This document shows, piece after piece, positions 46,293 to 57,460 of a stretch of 64,000 nt of DNA. Source of the DNA: Brassica napus (taxonomy: Eukaryota; Streptophyta; Magnoliopsida; Brassicales; Brassicaceae); the NCBI RefSeq assembly GCF_020379485.1, contig NC_063442.1, forward strand, positions 17,494,732 to 17,558,731, given 5' to 3'. How positions within the stretch are numbered: the stretch's first letter is position 1; every line of letters begins with the position of its first letter. The position numbers and the translations under genes were made by a program. Under the pieces are notes generated by a model. That model made no database searches and had not been told where the DNA came from. It saw only the letters and a program-made list of their open reading frames with translations.

Positions 46293-47589
46293 GAGCACCT
46301 TTAACCAGGTAGCTTAAAGGGTTGCTTATAGATTTTAGGATTTAAAAATAAAAGAAAATGATGTAATTAGACAAAGAACAACGCTTAATTAAGCTTTACA
46401 AGCGCCGTGTTTTATGGACACGTGTTGGCCATTCCGTTGAGAGCGTCTCTCTCTCTCTCTCTCACGCGAAACTCTCATTTCTTCTTCCTCTCTCGATTCC
46501 GCCTCTCCTCTTGTGTCAGTCTCTTCGATCTCGTGTTCTTTCTCGGCGAAATCGACATAATCAGTCGTCGTTGATCTCTCCTCGATGGAATCCGCCACAA
46601 TCCGCGTGCCTATCGCTCTCCCCGATGACTCCATGATCTCTCCTGGTGATAGCTCCTCGAAGATGATCTCTCCTCAACGCAATCACTCGAACATGATCTC
46701 TCCTCGTCTCTCTCTCTCCTTTAGGACACCCCGATGAATCTCTCCGTGACTCTCTGTGTCGATCTCCTCGATGATGAAGAAGCAGACGAAATCTCTCTCT
46801 CCAGCCCAGATGAAATCAAAACGAAAGGTAAATCTGAATCCTTATTTGATATTTTGATTAGTTGTTGTGTTGGTCTGGGCCTCATGATTTGTCTCTGTCT
46901 TTGTTGATTCATATGGATGGATCAAAGAAGACGAGAAGCCCGTATTGACTGTGATTCTCGTCTGCAATAGAGGTAAAAGTTCTAGACGATTTGCGCTGTT
47001 AAAATAATTGAACGTTTGATAAAAAGCTTTTACAATGCAATAGGTTCTGCTGAGAATCTGATTCTGTGTGTGTTCTGGATTTTGTTTTAAGGGTTACATC
47101 ACAATGGATACCAATGGATCCGTAACTGAATTGAATCAGTGTTATGAATGGTTGTGGTCTGAATTGTTTAAGAGTTGAATTATATGATCGGCTTCTGGTC
47201 TGAATTGTTTAAGAGAATTGGAACTGAATTGAATCGAGTGTGTGTTTGTCTGTTGAGCTGTGTGTTTGTCTTTTGAGCTGTTACTGATTTTTGTTTCGTT
47301 TTTATGTGTTTGTCTGTTGAGCGCAATGAAACAAGGTAGATGAGAAAGGATCGTCTAAGCAGATGACAAAAGGATCGTCTAAGCAGAGGAAGAGTACAGG
47401 TAAATGTCTTCATGATTTAATCTCATTGAATGTTTTAAATTTTTTTTAAGCACCCCAAAATAAGAGCCTCGCATTGGACCATGGAAATGTTCGGGGTTCT
47501 TACCGTTGGCTTTTAAATCACTTTTACAACTTAAAATTATTAAAAAAAGAATAAGCACCTCTAATTAGGTTGTTGGGTTAATGGTGCTC
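46293..47589. mobile_element. PIF/Harbinger-like element, 1.3 kb, non-autonomous
   Basis: Inverted ends GAGCACCTTTAACC and GGTTAATGGTGCTC (one mismatch) are flanked by TTA on both sides (46290-46292 and 47590-47592), as in the PIF/Harbinger superfamily. Related repeat units at about 47725-47740 and 49775-49790 show the empty site (TTTGGTGTTAGTTAC). The interior has no transposase. Instead it holds a CT-rich stretch with repeated GATCTCTCCTCG words, a GC-richer segment with intron-like boundaries, and duplicated GGATCGTCTAAGCAGA words near 47350. This looks like captured promoter and exon sequence, but I recognise no source gene. Confidence 0.85.
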
Positions 47590-47599
47590 TTAGTAACTT

Positions 47600-48200
47600 A
47601 AACATCATTAACATATTTTTCAAAAGGAAAAAAAAAACATGGTGATGATCAGATAGAGAAAAGAGAGATAATGCAAGTTGTTAATTGTGGAACCATCTAG
47701 TCACATGGATTAACTTAGTTAGCAATTATTTGGTGTTAGTTACAAAAAAGTACCTCAGCTACTAGCTGTAACTGTCTTTTCTTGTAATAAAAACATCAAA
47801 ACTGTTTTTAAGTGTTAATAACTCTATAATACAATTACATTCAAAAGCAATTTTCAAGTTTCTATTACAATATAAAGCAGTTTATGCTACTAAGGTAGTT
47901 CTTGCTAACCAAACTCACTTTCCACCTAAAAAGCTAACTAAATAAACTTGTAGATAAAGATAATATATTTATTATATTTAATATATTCTTTTCTTTTTCT
48001 GACGGGATTTGACCACAACCACAATAAAGTGGGTGTATGTACTACTCATCATAGTCTTCTCCCTCCTAAACTTTGCATCTTCTTTATAAAATAAAATTTG
48101 TTGTTTTAGTTTATATTTTCCAAAATAATTATATTTATTTATTATTTATATTATTTTTTTCTATCTTTTGAGATATGTCAAGGTACATTTTTGATGGTGC
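47600..48200. repeat. internal repeat unit 2 of the gypsy-like element
   Basis: This unit reads from CATTAACATATTTTTCAAAAGG through GATAATGCAAGTTGTTAATT, TTAGCAATTATTTGGTGTTAGTTAC and then ACAATTACATTCAAAAGCAA to AAGGTACATTTTTGATGG. It is closely similar to 45858-46292 and 49650-49860. Confidence 0.75.
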
Positions 48201-48204
48201 TGTA

Positions 48205-49650
48205 ACGGTGATGTATACCTCAACTTTTGCATCATTTTGGCATTTTTGGCATTTTTGCATGTATTGTCCCTCAACATTTGCTCTTCAATTTCGTTCACAA
48301 AATTTCAAATTTTCATTTTATCCCATGTGATATAATCAGTGTTGTTTTGTCATATAATCAGTGTTATTTCATGTAATTACGTTATGAGTTATGACATAAA
48401 GTTAGAATGTGTTATATTTTTTTGTTAACACGTCTCACACATTTGCAATAGCAGAAAATTTAATTCAATTATCTTTTTACACATGTTCAGCCAGTTCATA
48501 CACACTCATTTTTTGTTTTATCTTCACATGAAGAATTCTTGAGGGTTGACAATATGTAAGGAAGAAAGGCTGAATGCCTTTTTGTACATGTGGATATGTA
48601 AACTGATGTACATCCAGTTCACACACACTCTTTTATACCTATGGATATGTAAAGCGATGTACACATATATAGTACTAAAACATTACATGTGGAAATTTTA
48701 AATGAGATTTGTACATTTACTAGTCTATAATCTTCTCATCTCCGCAACAACCAAATTAAAATGAATCACATCTCATATATATTAGATTTGAGTAATATAT
48801 GACATGATTCAAAATGTGTACCGTTATTTGGGTTTAAGATGTACAAATATATAATATTGTACATGTGTACACCAAATATTATACATGTGTACATCCATAA
48901 TTGTATGTCACATAAACAAAAAAAACAGAAATATAACACATATGCTATCAAGATCTAAAATAAATCTCATTCACAACAACGAGAATCTTTTTTATTCACG
49001 TAAACCACGCTTCCTTGTCCTTATACCTACAAAGACAAATCTATCTCTTTAAGATGTACATGCATACAACATATATGGTAGTGTACATGTATACAGTACT
49101 TGAAACTTGTATAAATATAGTGGTAGATTTTGGTTTTTTTAGCATTGTATACATACACCATCATGTACCAATGTACATGAAAAACATAAACATATTTGTT
49201 CCTATAATTATGGAAGGTATGGTCTACACAATTAAAAATTTTGAAATCAATTTAAAAGGGTATATTTGCAAATCAAAAACCTTTAGATCAGAAATGAATA
49301 TATTCAAATTTCTAGGGACCAAATGTGCAATAAAGCTAAAACTGGCCATTGTTGCCCATCAAACTCTTGCAACAATGGCGACGAGGAAGAGGCGGCGACG
49401 AGAAAGAGGCAACAAAGAGACATAGACGAGATGGAGGCAGAGGTTGCGGAGAGAGAGAGCCGGTTACAGGAGGCAACTGGAATTTTCAGTTTTGAGTTGA
49501 GAAATCATTTTACGGAAGTTCCAAATCCTTTTGCCTCTTCTCCGTAAAAAAAAAGTAAATTAGTGATACATAAATTAAAAGAGAAAAAAATATTATGGTG
49601 AAAAATAATGATTTGTAAAAAAGGATGTAGGTTACATGGAAAAAAGGAAG
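48205..49650. other. unassigned insert between repeat units
   Basis: The segment interrupts the repeat series after GATGGTGCTG. It is AT-rich with many TGTACAT/ATGTACA words (about 48580-49170). About 49330-49540 is GC-richer with an open frame rich in charged residues (EEEAATRKRQQRD...). It may be another transposon carrying a gene fragment. No ends were recognised. Confidence 0.35.
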
Positions 49651-49860
49651 AAGCCGAACATATTTTCAAAAGGACAAAATAAATATGGTGATGATGAGAT
49701 AGATAAAAGAGAGATAATGCAAGTTGTTAATTGTGGAACCATCTAGTCACATGCATTAACTTAGTTAGCAATTATTTGGTGTTAGTTACAAAAAAATTAC
49801 CTTTGTAACAGTTATAAAAACATCAATACTGTCTTTAAGTGTTAATAACTCAAATATAAT
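49650..49860. repeat. internal repeat unit 3 of the gypsy-like element
   Basis: This partial copy reads AACATATTTTCAAAAGGAC, GATAATGCAAGTTGTTAATT, TTATTTGGTGTTAGTTACAA and AAGTGTTAATAACTC, matching 47600-47830. Confidence 0.7.
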
Positions 49861-50193
49861 TTTGTTCTCCCTTGGCCTTAACCCACGTGATCAACATGAG
49901 AGTGGATGATGGTATATCCATGTGCTCGTCATTACGATTGTGTGTAGAAGCTCTTATTGGGCCAGTTTTCTTCAGAGCCCAACTGGTATCACAATCGTTA
50001 GAACGTGAATTGCCTATCTCCAAGCTGTTGTCTTCCATAAAAAGAAACCTAATTTTCTCGAGAGAAACTTCATCTTCTAATTTGTTTACCTCATGGCCGT
50101 CGATTTTATTGTCGTTGTATTGAATCCAACCATCATCATCATAAAGATCGAAGATTGGACCTCCAGCAATTTCTTTGTAAGCAATAAATTCAC
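49850..50193 (-). pseudogene. leader ORF of the gypsy-like element, 3' part, cut by the copia insertion
   Basis: The minus strand is open from the copia boundary to a stop at 49852-49850 (about 114 codons, acidic, e.g. IFDLYDDDGWIQYND). The 5' part of the same frame is at 57408-57387, beginning with an ATG about 40 bases after the primer-binding site. Discounting the copia element and one copy of its 5-bp duplication, the frame is continuous and about 121 codons long. I do not recognise the product. The published-style open frame that starts at 50308 begins inside the copia LTR and is an artefact of the junction. Confidence 0.6.
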
Positions 50194-50198
50194 TTTTC

Positions 50199-51133
50199 TG
50201 TAAAAGCCGGAAAACCGGACTGACATAAACGATAAAATAAAAAACAATGTTAAGGAAATATACGAATGTAAAGACGAATACAAGAACAATAAGAAATCGT
50301 ATTCGCAAAGAGACATGGAGTCGAGATATGATCTCTTTCCTTAACTCAAAATATTCGCTCTGTTAGTGAGACGGAACTGTACGAATAAAGAGTCCTAGGA
50401 TAAAACCATGGCAGACGAATCACGCCTCACTCGTGATCGCCCTATCGAACTATAAACTCTACGAAACACTCTCGCAAAATAGACTTACGCAGAGGGATTT
50501 TTGCTGTTGGATTTTGATACGGAAAAAGTTGAAGAAAATGAGAAGAGGAGAGTCCGTATTTAAAGAGAAGACTAGGAGCGGTTTTTCGAAACTGTTGCGA
50601 ACGTTTTTCCAAAAATCTCGCAAAGATCTCGGAGTGAAACGTTGAACAGCTTTCTCCGCAAGTTTCTCTCTTGTTGACTCGTACTGATCCATTTCGAACA
50701 GATAAACTTTGTGTTGTTTTTAAACGAAGTACATGTCGTTTATACACAAATGTCATGCTGTTTTTTAGAAATAAAATGGCAAAGCGTTGAGCTTAACTTG
50801 GTCCAAAAAGAATAATTCTTATCGGGCCAAGGGCCCTCCACCCAAGCCCAAGCCCAAGCCCAAGCCCAAGCCCAAGCCGAGCCGAGCCGAGCCGAGCCGG
50901 CCGGACGGCGGCGGCGGCGCGCGCGTGGGGAGCTTTCTTCTCTCTCCAAGCTGTTTAAGCTTTCATGGTAAGTGAACATATATATATTGCTCAACTTCTC
51001 TTCCTCTAAGCGATGTGGGACAAGTTCCCTTACATCATAAATAATGATTCTTTGGGCTGTAGAATACACAGGCCCAAGTCATTTGCTTTTCACATATTTC
51101 ATTAAAGCCTAGAAGCTATTAATGGATCCAACA
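50199..51133 (-). repeat. copia 3' LTR, 935 bp
   Basis: It pairs with 56469-57386. It contains a CCCAAG hexamer tract (about 50840-50877) and a GAGCC tract, both longer than in the partner, which explains the 17-base length difference. Confidence 0.95.
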
Positions 51134-51763
51134 ATCCCCCACATGAATAGAAATGACTCTTCTAGACATATGCAGACTAAATGCAGACTCGATAGACTCT
51201 AAAACACTATACTTATTCTAATCTGGACTAGACTAGACAGACTTATCGAGAGTGTTTGCGAAAAATTCACTGTGTTTGAGTTGGTGGCATTTTTAAGCCT
51301 TGAACCACTCATAGTTAATATCTGTCGGGTTTACTTTACCAGAAGGTGAACATGATGTCTTGAACCAACCGGTGTTTTATGTAGACCGAGACAACAGGCA
51401 TAACGCAGCTTCATTTTCTCGTAGAACTTAGTTATCTATTGTGTTCATTGTGGCCCTGAACTATTCCTGGTTTTCATGAGTGAACTTAGAGAATATAGTC
51501 TTGCATTCATTCTCCTAGAAACGGCCCCATTTCACACTCATTAGGTGATTGACCATGAAAAGTATTGAGTAATACTCCGCTTAGAAGCTATGGAATCATT
51601 AAAAGCTTATGCTTATCCTTCACACATTCGTTAGCACTTTTATCATCTTAGGAGCTGGGAATAGACTATTTTGTCTCAAGTGCTTTGGTTAGATTGTGTT
51701 TGATTTTGTTTTCCCTTTGAACCTACGTCTTGGGATCTCCAGTCGTGATAGGTAGGGTTGCAG
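51134..51763 (-). other. copia 3' untranslated region and polypurine tract
   Basis: About 630 bases lie between the gag-pol stop and the 3' LTR, with no further open frame. The last bases before the LTR on the minus strand, CATGTGGGGGAT, are the polypurine tract that primes plus-strand synthesis. Confidence 0.75.
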
Positions 51764-54700
51764 TCAAGCATCCTCATTCGTTATAGGCTTTAAACCCATT
51801 CCTTTTGATGATTTAGCAACAACATCTCGTGGCAAACCTTTAGTAAATGGATCCGCTAGGTTGTCAGCCGATTTGATGTAGTCTATTGTGATTACACCAG
51901 TTGAGATAAGTTGGCTAATGGTTTTATGTCGTCTTCTGATGTGACGAGATTTACCATTGTAGAGATTATTCTGAGCCCGAGCTATTGTTGATTGACTATC
52001 ACAATGTATGCGTATAGCTGGCACAGGTTTCTCCCACATAGGGATATCTTCTAAAAAATTTCTAAGCCATTCAGCTTCTTCTGCTGCTTTGTCTAAGGCT
52101 ATGAACTCAGATTCCATGGTTGATCTGGCTAACACTGTTTGTTTGGTAGATTTCCATGATATTGCTGCTCCTCCTAGTGTAAATACATATCCACTCGTGG
52201 ATTTTGAGCTTTTAGAGTCTGATATCCAGTTAGCATCACTGTATCTTTCTAAAACTGCTGGTTCTTTACCATAATGAAGCCCAAAATCTTTGGTGTAGCG
52301 CAAGTAATTGAGTACCCTCGTTATAGCTTTCCAGTGTGTATGACCTGGATTACTTGTATATCGACTAAGTACATTTACTGCATGCGCCAGATCTGGTCTA
52401 GTACAATTTGTCAAGTACATGAGACTTCCAATTACACGTGCATACTCGTTTTGTGAAACCGCTTCACCTGAATTCTTTGTCAAGTGCATTTGAGGATCTA
52501 ACGGAGTTTTTGCCGTACTATTAGAGTAATTTTTAAATCTCTCTAATATTGTTTGAGCATAATGAGAATGGGTTAAGATAATTCCGTTTGAATTTCTTTT
52601 GACTTTAACCCCGAGAATTACATCTACTAATCCCAAGTCTTTCATCTCAAATGTCCCTTTGAGCATGTTCTTTGTTTGATTGATAATGTCTTTATTGCTT
52701 CCAATGATGAGCATATCATCTACATATAGACATAGTAAAACATACGCATTTTTGGTAGTTTTGTAGTATATGCATTTGTCACATTCATTTATTTTGAAAC
52801 CATTTGACATCATTGTATTATCAAAATTTTCGTGCCATTGTTTAGGAGCTTGTTTAAGCTCATAAAGTGACTTTACAAGTCGACATACTTTGTCTTCCTG
52901 TCCGGGAATGACAAAACCTTCAGGTTGTTTCATGTAAATTTCCTCTTCTAAATCACCATTTAGAAAAGCAGTTGTTACATCCATTTGATGGATTTCTAAG
53001 TCTCTTAAGGCTGCGATTGCTATCATTAGTCTTATTGATGTTATTCTCGTCACTGGAGAATATGTATCAAAATAGTCAAGGCCTTCTTTTTGTCGGAATC
53101 CTTGAACTACAAGCCTAGACTTGTATTTTCCACCAGGTTTGCGTGTCATTATCCATTTATTCCCTAATGCTTTGCAGCCAGGTGGTAAATCCGTTATGTA
53201 ATACGTATAGTTTTGCATAATCGAATCTAATTCACTCCTGACAGCTTCGTTCCAAAATGGAGCTTCTGGTGAAGCCATGGCTTCTGCCAAAGTTTTTGGA
53301 GCATTTTCTACTAAAAATGCCATCAGGAAATCTTCTCCAAAAGATTTTTTCTTTCGAGCTCTTTTGCTTCTTCGAGGTTCATCTTTTTCTTCATTTTCTG
53401 AAATATCATTTATAGAAATCTCGACGTTTGTCTCAGTTTCTGAGTTCTTGTCATTGTCTCTTTCTTCTCGAGTTCGTTTTGAACCTTGTTTTTCCCTATA
53501 TGGAAAAATATTTTCGAAGAAAGATGCATTTCTTGATTCCATGACTGTATTTTCATGAATATCTGATATTTCAGATTTATGTACCAGAAATCGATAAGCA
53601 TTACTGTTATGTGCATATCCGATGAAGATGCAATCCACTGTTTTAGGTCCAATAGTGACCTTTTTTGGTGGTGGTACCGCAACTTTTGCCAGGCACCCCC
53701 ACACTTTGAGGTATTTATACGAAGGTAAATTACCTTTCCATAATTCATATGGAGTTTTGCCAGTTATTTTGTGTGGAATTTTGTTGAAGATATAATTAGT
53801 GGTAAGCAACGCTTCCCCCCACATGTTCTGGGGTAACCCAGATTCCTGCAACATAGCATTCATCATCTCTTTTAGAGTTCGATTTTTGTGTTCAGCAACT
53901 CCATTAGATTCTGGTGAGTAAGGAGCTGTAGTTTGATGGATTATTCCATGTTCTTTACAGAATGCATTGAACGGACCATCATATTCGCCTCCTCTGTCGC
54001 TTCTAACTACTTTAATAGTAGTTTTAAGCTGATTTTCGACCTCGAGTTTAAATTCTTTAAATTTTTCCAAGGTTTCATCTTTGCTATGTAATAAATAAAC
54101 ATAACAATATTTTGTGCAGTCATCTATGAAGGTCACAAAGTACTTTTTACCACCTCTAGTTTGTAAGTATTTTAAATCACATAAATCGGTGTGAATTAAA
54201 TCTAGAGGTTTATTAGTTCTTTCAACACGAGGTGATGGCGTTTTTGTGAGCTTAGCCTGTACGCATACTTCACATTTTTGTTTACTTGTTTTGCATTTAG
54301 GAATTAGATTTAAATTCATTAATCTTTGTATAGATTTGTAGTTTACATGGCCTAATCTTTCATGCCATATATTAAAAGACTCAACCAAATAAGCAACTGG
54401 CTCATTCTTATTCATTGAAACTTTTGGAGCTACAACTTTTGGAGTGACTGTCATTACATTCAACTTGACAAGTCCACCCTTAACATAACCCCTTCCCAAA
54501 TACATCCCATTCTTCCTAATCACGAGCTTATCCGCCTCAAAACTTGTGGCGAATCCATTCTTGCTGAGCAAGGTTCCCGAGACCAGATTCTTCCTCATGT
54601 CAGGCACATGCTTCACATTTGTCAGAGTGACCTCACGTCCAGATGTCATCTTCAAGATCACATTGCCGCGTCCTTCAATCTTGGAGACTGCAGTATTTCC

Positions 54701-56032
54701 CATCTTGAGCTTCTCCTCAGTCTTGCTTTTCTGATAGGTGCTGAACATCGCCCTATCGGTGCAAATGTGGGTGGTTGCACCTGTGTCATACCACCATTCC
54801 TTGGGGTTGTTGCTTTCAACCATGTTGGCTTCAGTCACCACATCAACGAGATCCTCCTCAGTGAGATTTGCCTGATCCTTCTCATCCTTGATCTTTTTAC
54901 GACATTCAACTGTCTTGTGCCCCACTTTGTGGCAGTAGTGACATTTCCCCTTGAACTTCTCCACATTCGCATTGATCTCAATACCTTTGTTCTTGAAGTT
55001 TTTTCCAGAAGCCTTCAAGGCTGCAGCAGTTTTGGAAGGCTTGGCAGGAGAATAGGCGTGGGCCTTTCCTTTGCCTTTGTGCTCAGCCATGTTGACATTG
55101 TGCTCCTTTGTACCGACCTTTGCAGCAGTTCGGTTTCTGGATTCCATCTGAAGCCTCGTGATGAGCTCCTCGAGCCCCATCTTCTTCTTCTTGTGCTTCA
55201 AGTAGTTCTTGAAATCCGCATAGCTTGGAGGAAGCTTTTCAATGAAGCTGAGAGTTGTGAATGTCTCGCAGATGGACATTCCTTCAGCAGCGATTTCATG
55301 GCAAATGAGCTGAAGCGCTTCCACCTGATCCATGATGGGTTTTGAATCCACCATTTTGAAGTCGTGGAATTTTGAGACCACATACTTCTGGCAGCCAGCG
55401 TCCTCACCTCTGTACTTCTTGTCTAGTGATCTCCATAGCTCTTTCGCCGTGGGGATCTCACAGTAGACACGGTACAATGGGTCAATGAGGCGACCCAAGA
55501 TGTAGCCTTTGCAAATGAAGTCGGAATGCACCCATATGTCAACAGTTGCGAGGCTGTGAACATCATCAATCCCGTAGGGCATAAGGGGCTTGTCCTCCTG
55601 GAGGAACTTCTCCAGCTTCATCGTTGCCAAGAAGAACAACATCTTCTTCTGCCATGTTTTGAAGCCTTTGCCATCAAATTGGTTTGGCATCAGTCCTTGA
55701 GTGAACACACTAGGGACAGTCGGAGGAGTTTGAACTGCCACCGGACCACTTGCAGTTGCTGAAATGGAACCCGTCTGATAAAGACCAGCACCGAATAGGG
55801 TACGGCGAGTGGTTTCATCAGCAGCATTCCCCGCAGGGAGGAAAGTGCTCGTTGTTGCTGCAGTGGTTGACGCTGTGATGTTTCCAGCGGTTGTCACGCC
55901 AGTTGCTGCAGCGTTGAGTGGAGTCTGAATGACATCCGAGGTGTCCATGGGAGTGGGGGTGTCATTATCGTTTGTCATTTTCCTGTAGAGAAAACATGAA
56001 AACGGATTAGTACTCCATTCAATATTTAACAT
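51764..56032 (-). CDS. Ty1/copia gag-pol polyprotein
   Basis: The open frame has 1422 codons; a second ATG at codon 19 (55978, MTNDNDTP) is the more likely start because the first 18 residues look like leader sequence. Domains in order: UBN2-type gag (about 120-340); CCHC knuckle [14 protein letters not shown] (about 362-375); aspartic protease with [10 protein letters not shown] (about 410); integrase zinc region (WHERLGHV about 557, CEVCVQAK) and catalytic core (FIDDCTKYC about 635, SDRGGEY); reverse transcriptase ([19 protein letters not shown] about 1025, CLYVDDML about 1103); and RNase H ([13 protein letters not shown] about 1280, RSTMESEF). It has normal copia length and no stop or frameshift. 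It supplies structural protein, maturation, cDNA synthesis and integration for the element. The copy appears potentially functional; expression is unknown. Confidence 0.95.
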   Translation of the reverse strand: MLNIEWSTNPFSCFLYRKMTNDNDTPTPMDTSDVIQTPLNAAATGVTTAGNITASTTAATTSTFLPAGNAADETTRRTLFGAGLYQTGSISATASGPVAVQTPPTVPSVFTQGLMPNQFDGKGFKTWQKKMLFFLATMKLEKFLQEDKPLMPYGIDDVHSLATVDIWVHSDFICKGYILGRLIDPLYRVYCEIPTAKELWRSLDKKYRGEDAGCQKYVVSKFHDFKMVDSKPIMDQVEALQLICHEIAAEGMSICETFTTLSFIEKLPPSYADFKNYLKHKKKKMGLEELITRLQMESRNRTAAKVGTKEHNVNMAEHKGKGKAHAYSPAKPSKTAAALKASGKNFKNKGIEINANVEKFKGKCHYCHKVGHKTVECRKKIKDEKDQANLTEEDLVDVVTEANMVESNNPKEWWYDTGATTHICTDRAMFSTYQKSKTEEKLKMGNTAVSKIEGRGNVILKMTSGREVTLTNVKHVPDMRKNLVSGTLLSKNGFATSFEADKLVIRKNGMYLGRGYVKGGLVKLNVMTVTPKVVAPKVSMNKNEPVAYLVESFNIWHERLGHVNYKSIQRLMNLNLIPKCKTSKQKCEVCVQAKLTKTPSPRVERTNKPLDLIHTDLCDLKYLQTRGGKKYFVTFIDDCTKYCYVYLLHSKDETLEKFKEFKLEVENQLKTTIKVVRSDRGGEYDGPFNAFCKEHGIIHQTTAPYSPESNGVAEHKNRTLKEMMNAMLQESGLPQNMWGEALLTTNYIFNKIPHKITGKTPYELWKGNLPSYKYLKVWGCLAKVAVPPPKKVTIGPKTVDCIFIGYAHNSNAYRFLVHKSEISDIHENTVMESRNASFFENIFPYREKQGSKRTREERDNDKNSETETNVEISINDISENEEKDEPRRSKRARKKKSFGEDFLMAFLVENAPKTLAEAMASPEAPFWNEAVRSELDSIMQNYTYYITDLPPGCKALGNKWIMTRKPGGKYKSRLVVQGFRQKEGLDYFDTYSPVTRITSIRLMIAIAALRDLEIHQMDVTTAFLNGDLEEEIYMKQPEGFVIPGQEDKVCRLVKSLYELKQAPKQWHENFDNTMMSNGFKINECDKCIYYKTTKNAYVLLCLYVDDMLIIGSNKDIINQTKNMLKGTFEMKDLGLVDVILGVKVKRNSNGIILTHSHYAQTILERFKNYSNSTAKTPLDPQMHLTKNSGEAVSQNEYARVIGSLMYLTNCTRPDLAHAVNVLSRYTSNPGHTHWKAITRVLNYLRYTKDFGLHYGKEPAVLERYSDANWISDSKSSKSTSGYVFTLGGAAISWKSTKQTVLARSTMESEFIALDKAAEEAEWLRNFLEDIPMWEKPVPAIRIHCDSQSTIARAQNNLYNGKSRHIRRRHKTISQLISTGVITIDYIKSADNLADPFTKGLPRDVVAKSSKGMGLKPITNEDA

Positions 56033-56039
56033 ATTATTT

Positions 56040-56468
56040 TAAATAAAATAATAGTCTAAAATCGATGTTCATTTTTGGTGTTTGAACCAAATCATATCGA
56101 TATAAGTCTTGGAAAAACGTTTTGCAAACTCGCTTAAAAAGCGTTCGCAGAAATCATTTTTATAGACTTAGAATGTTTCACAAACTCGCTGAAAAAAACG
56201 ATCTTGAAACGATTCATTTATAATGAAATAAAACAGAAACGTTTCGCGGAAGTGCTATAAAGCAAATCGCAAACACGTTTTCAGAATAACACAGAAACGT
56301 TTCGCGGATAAGCGTATAGCAAATCGCAAACATCGTTATTAGATAATAATTAAAGGTTTCGCGGAAGTGCTAGAAAGCAAATCGCAAACACGGTTCCAAA
56401 ACCCGTTTTTATAAATCGTTTTTCAACCCGATTCGAGCTTTAGAAATAAAGCGATTTTGAGTTAAGAT
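56040..56468 (-). other. copia 5' leader with tandem repeats
   Basis: Three related units of roughly 45-60 bases (starting about 56231, 56290 and 56351) share GTTTCGCGGAAGTGCTA or a variant and AAGCAAATCGCAAACA. They lie between the 5' LTR and gag. The primer-binding position reads ATCTTAACTCAAAATCG on the minus strand, with no match to TGGTATCAGAGC. Confidence 0.8.
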
Positions 56469-57386
56469 TGTAAAAGCCGGAAAACCGGACTGACATAAAC
56501 TATAAAATAAGAAACGATGTTAAGGAAATATACGAATGTAAAGACGAATACAAGAACGATAAGAAATCGTATTCGCAAAGAGACATGGAGTCGAGATATG
56601 ATCTTTTTCCTTAACTCAAAATATTCGCTCCGTTAGTGAGACGGAACTGTACGAATAAAGAGTCCCAGGATAAAACCATGGCAGACGAATCACGCCTCAC
56701 TCGTGATCGCCCTATCGAACTATAAACTCTACGAAACACTCTCGCAAAATAGACTTACGCAGAGGGATTTTTGCTGTTGGATTTTGATACGGAAAAAGTT
56801 GAAGAAAATGAGAAGAGGAGAGTCCGTATTTAAAGAGAAGACTAGGAGCGGTTTTTCGAAACTGTTGCGAACGTTTTTCCGAAAATCTCGCAAAGATCTC
56901 GGAGTGGAACGTTGAGCAGCTTTCTCCGCAAGTTTCTCTCTTGTTGACTCGTACTGATCCATTTCGAACAGATAAACTTTGTGTTGTTTTTAAACGAAGT
57001 ACATGTCGTTTATACACAAATGTCATGCTGTTTTTTAGAAATAAAATGGCAAAGCGTTGAGCTTAACTTGGTCCAAAAAGAATAATTCTTATCGGGCCAA
57101 AGGCCCTCCACCCAAGCCCAAGCCCAAGCCCACGCCGAGCCGAGCCGAGCCGGACGGACGGTGGCGGCGGCGCGCGCGTGGGGAGCTTTCTTCTCTCTCC
57201 AAGCTGTTTAAGCTTTCATGGTAAGTGAACATATATATATTGCTCAACTTCTCTTCCTCTAAGCGATGTGGGACAAGTTCCCTTACATCATAAATAATGA
57301 TTCTTTGGGCTGTAGAATACACAGGCCCAAGTCATTTGCTTTTCACATATTTCATTAAAGCCTAGAAGCTATTAATGGATCCAACA
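56469..57386 (-). repeat. copia 5' LTR, 918 bp
   Basis: It starts TGTAAAAGCC and ends GGATCCAACA in plus orientation. It has fewer CCCAAG units (about 57112-57132) than the 3' LTR. As the 5' LTR it should hold the element promoter. Confidence 0.95.
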
Positions 57387-57445
57387 TTTTCTCAAACAAA
57401 TTTTTCATGATTCCAGATCGAGTTTTGATTAAGAAACCAAAACAT

Positions 57446-57458
57446 GGTTCTGATACCA
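57446..57458 (-). promoter_or_regulatory. tRNA-Met primer-binding site of the gypsy-like element
   Basis: The minus strand reads TGGTATCAGAACC two bases after the end of the LTR at 57461-58007. The first ten bases match the usual plant initiator tRNA-Met site. It sets the minus orientation of the element. Confidence 0.8.
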
Positions 57459-57460
57459 AT

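Larger units (their letters stand above)
50199..57386 (-). mobile_element. Intact Ty1/copia LTR retrotransposon, 7.2 kb
   Basis: Both LTRs run TGTAAAAGCC...GGATCCAACA in plus orientation and are flanked by a perfect 5-bp duplication, TTTTC (50194-50198 and 57387-57391). The gag-pol frame is open for 1422 codons on the minus strand. A polypurine tract (GTGGGGGAT, 51142-51134) precedes the 3' LTR. The LTRs differ by only about a dozen substitutions plus a short repeat-length change over some 920 bases, so insertion was recent in evolutionary terms. The site directly inside the 5' LTR (56468 downward) is not the usual initiator-Met primer site. Confidence 0.97.

Noticed and set aside
46389..46634. 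Open frame of 81 codons inside the Harbinger-like element
   Set aside because: It comes from a CT-rich tract (RERERER) and has no conserved features.
50442..50756. Open frames of 104 codons repeated in both copia LTRs (also 56712-57026)
   Set aside because: They lie wholly in the LTRs, are antisense or incidental to gag-pol, and match each other only because the LTRs are duplicates.
54608..55345. Plus-strand open frame of 245 codons
   Set aside because: It is the antisense shadow of the copia gag and protease coding region.
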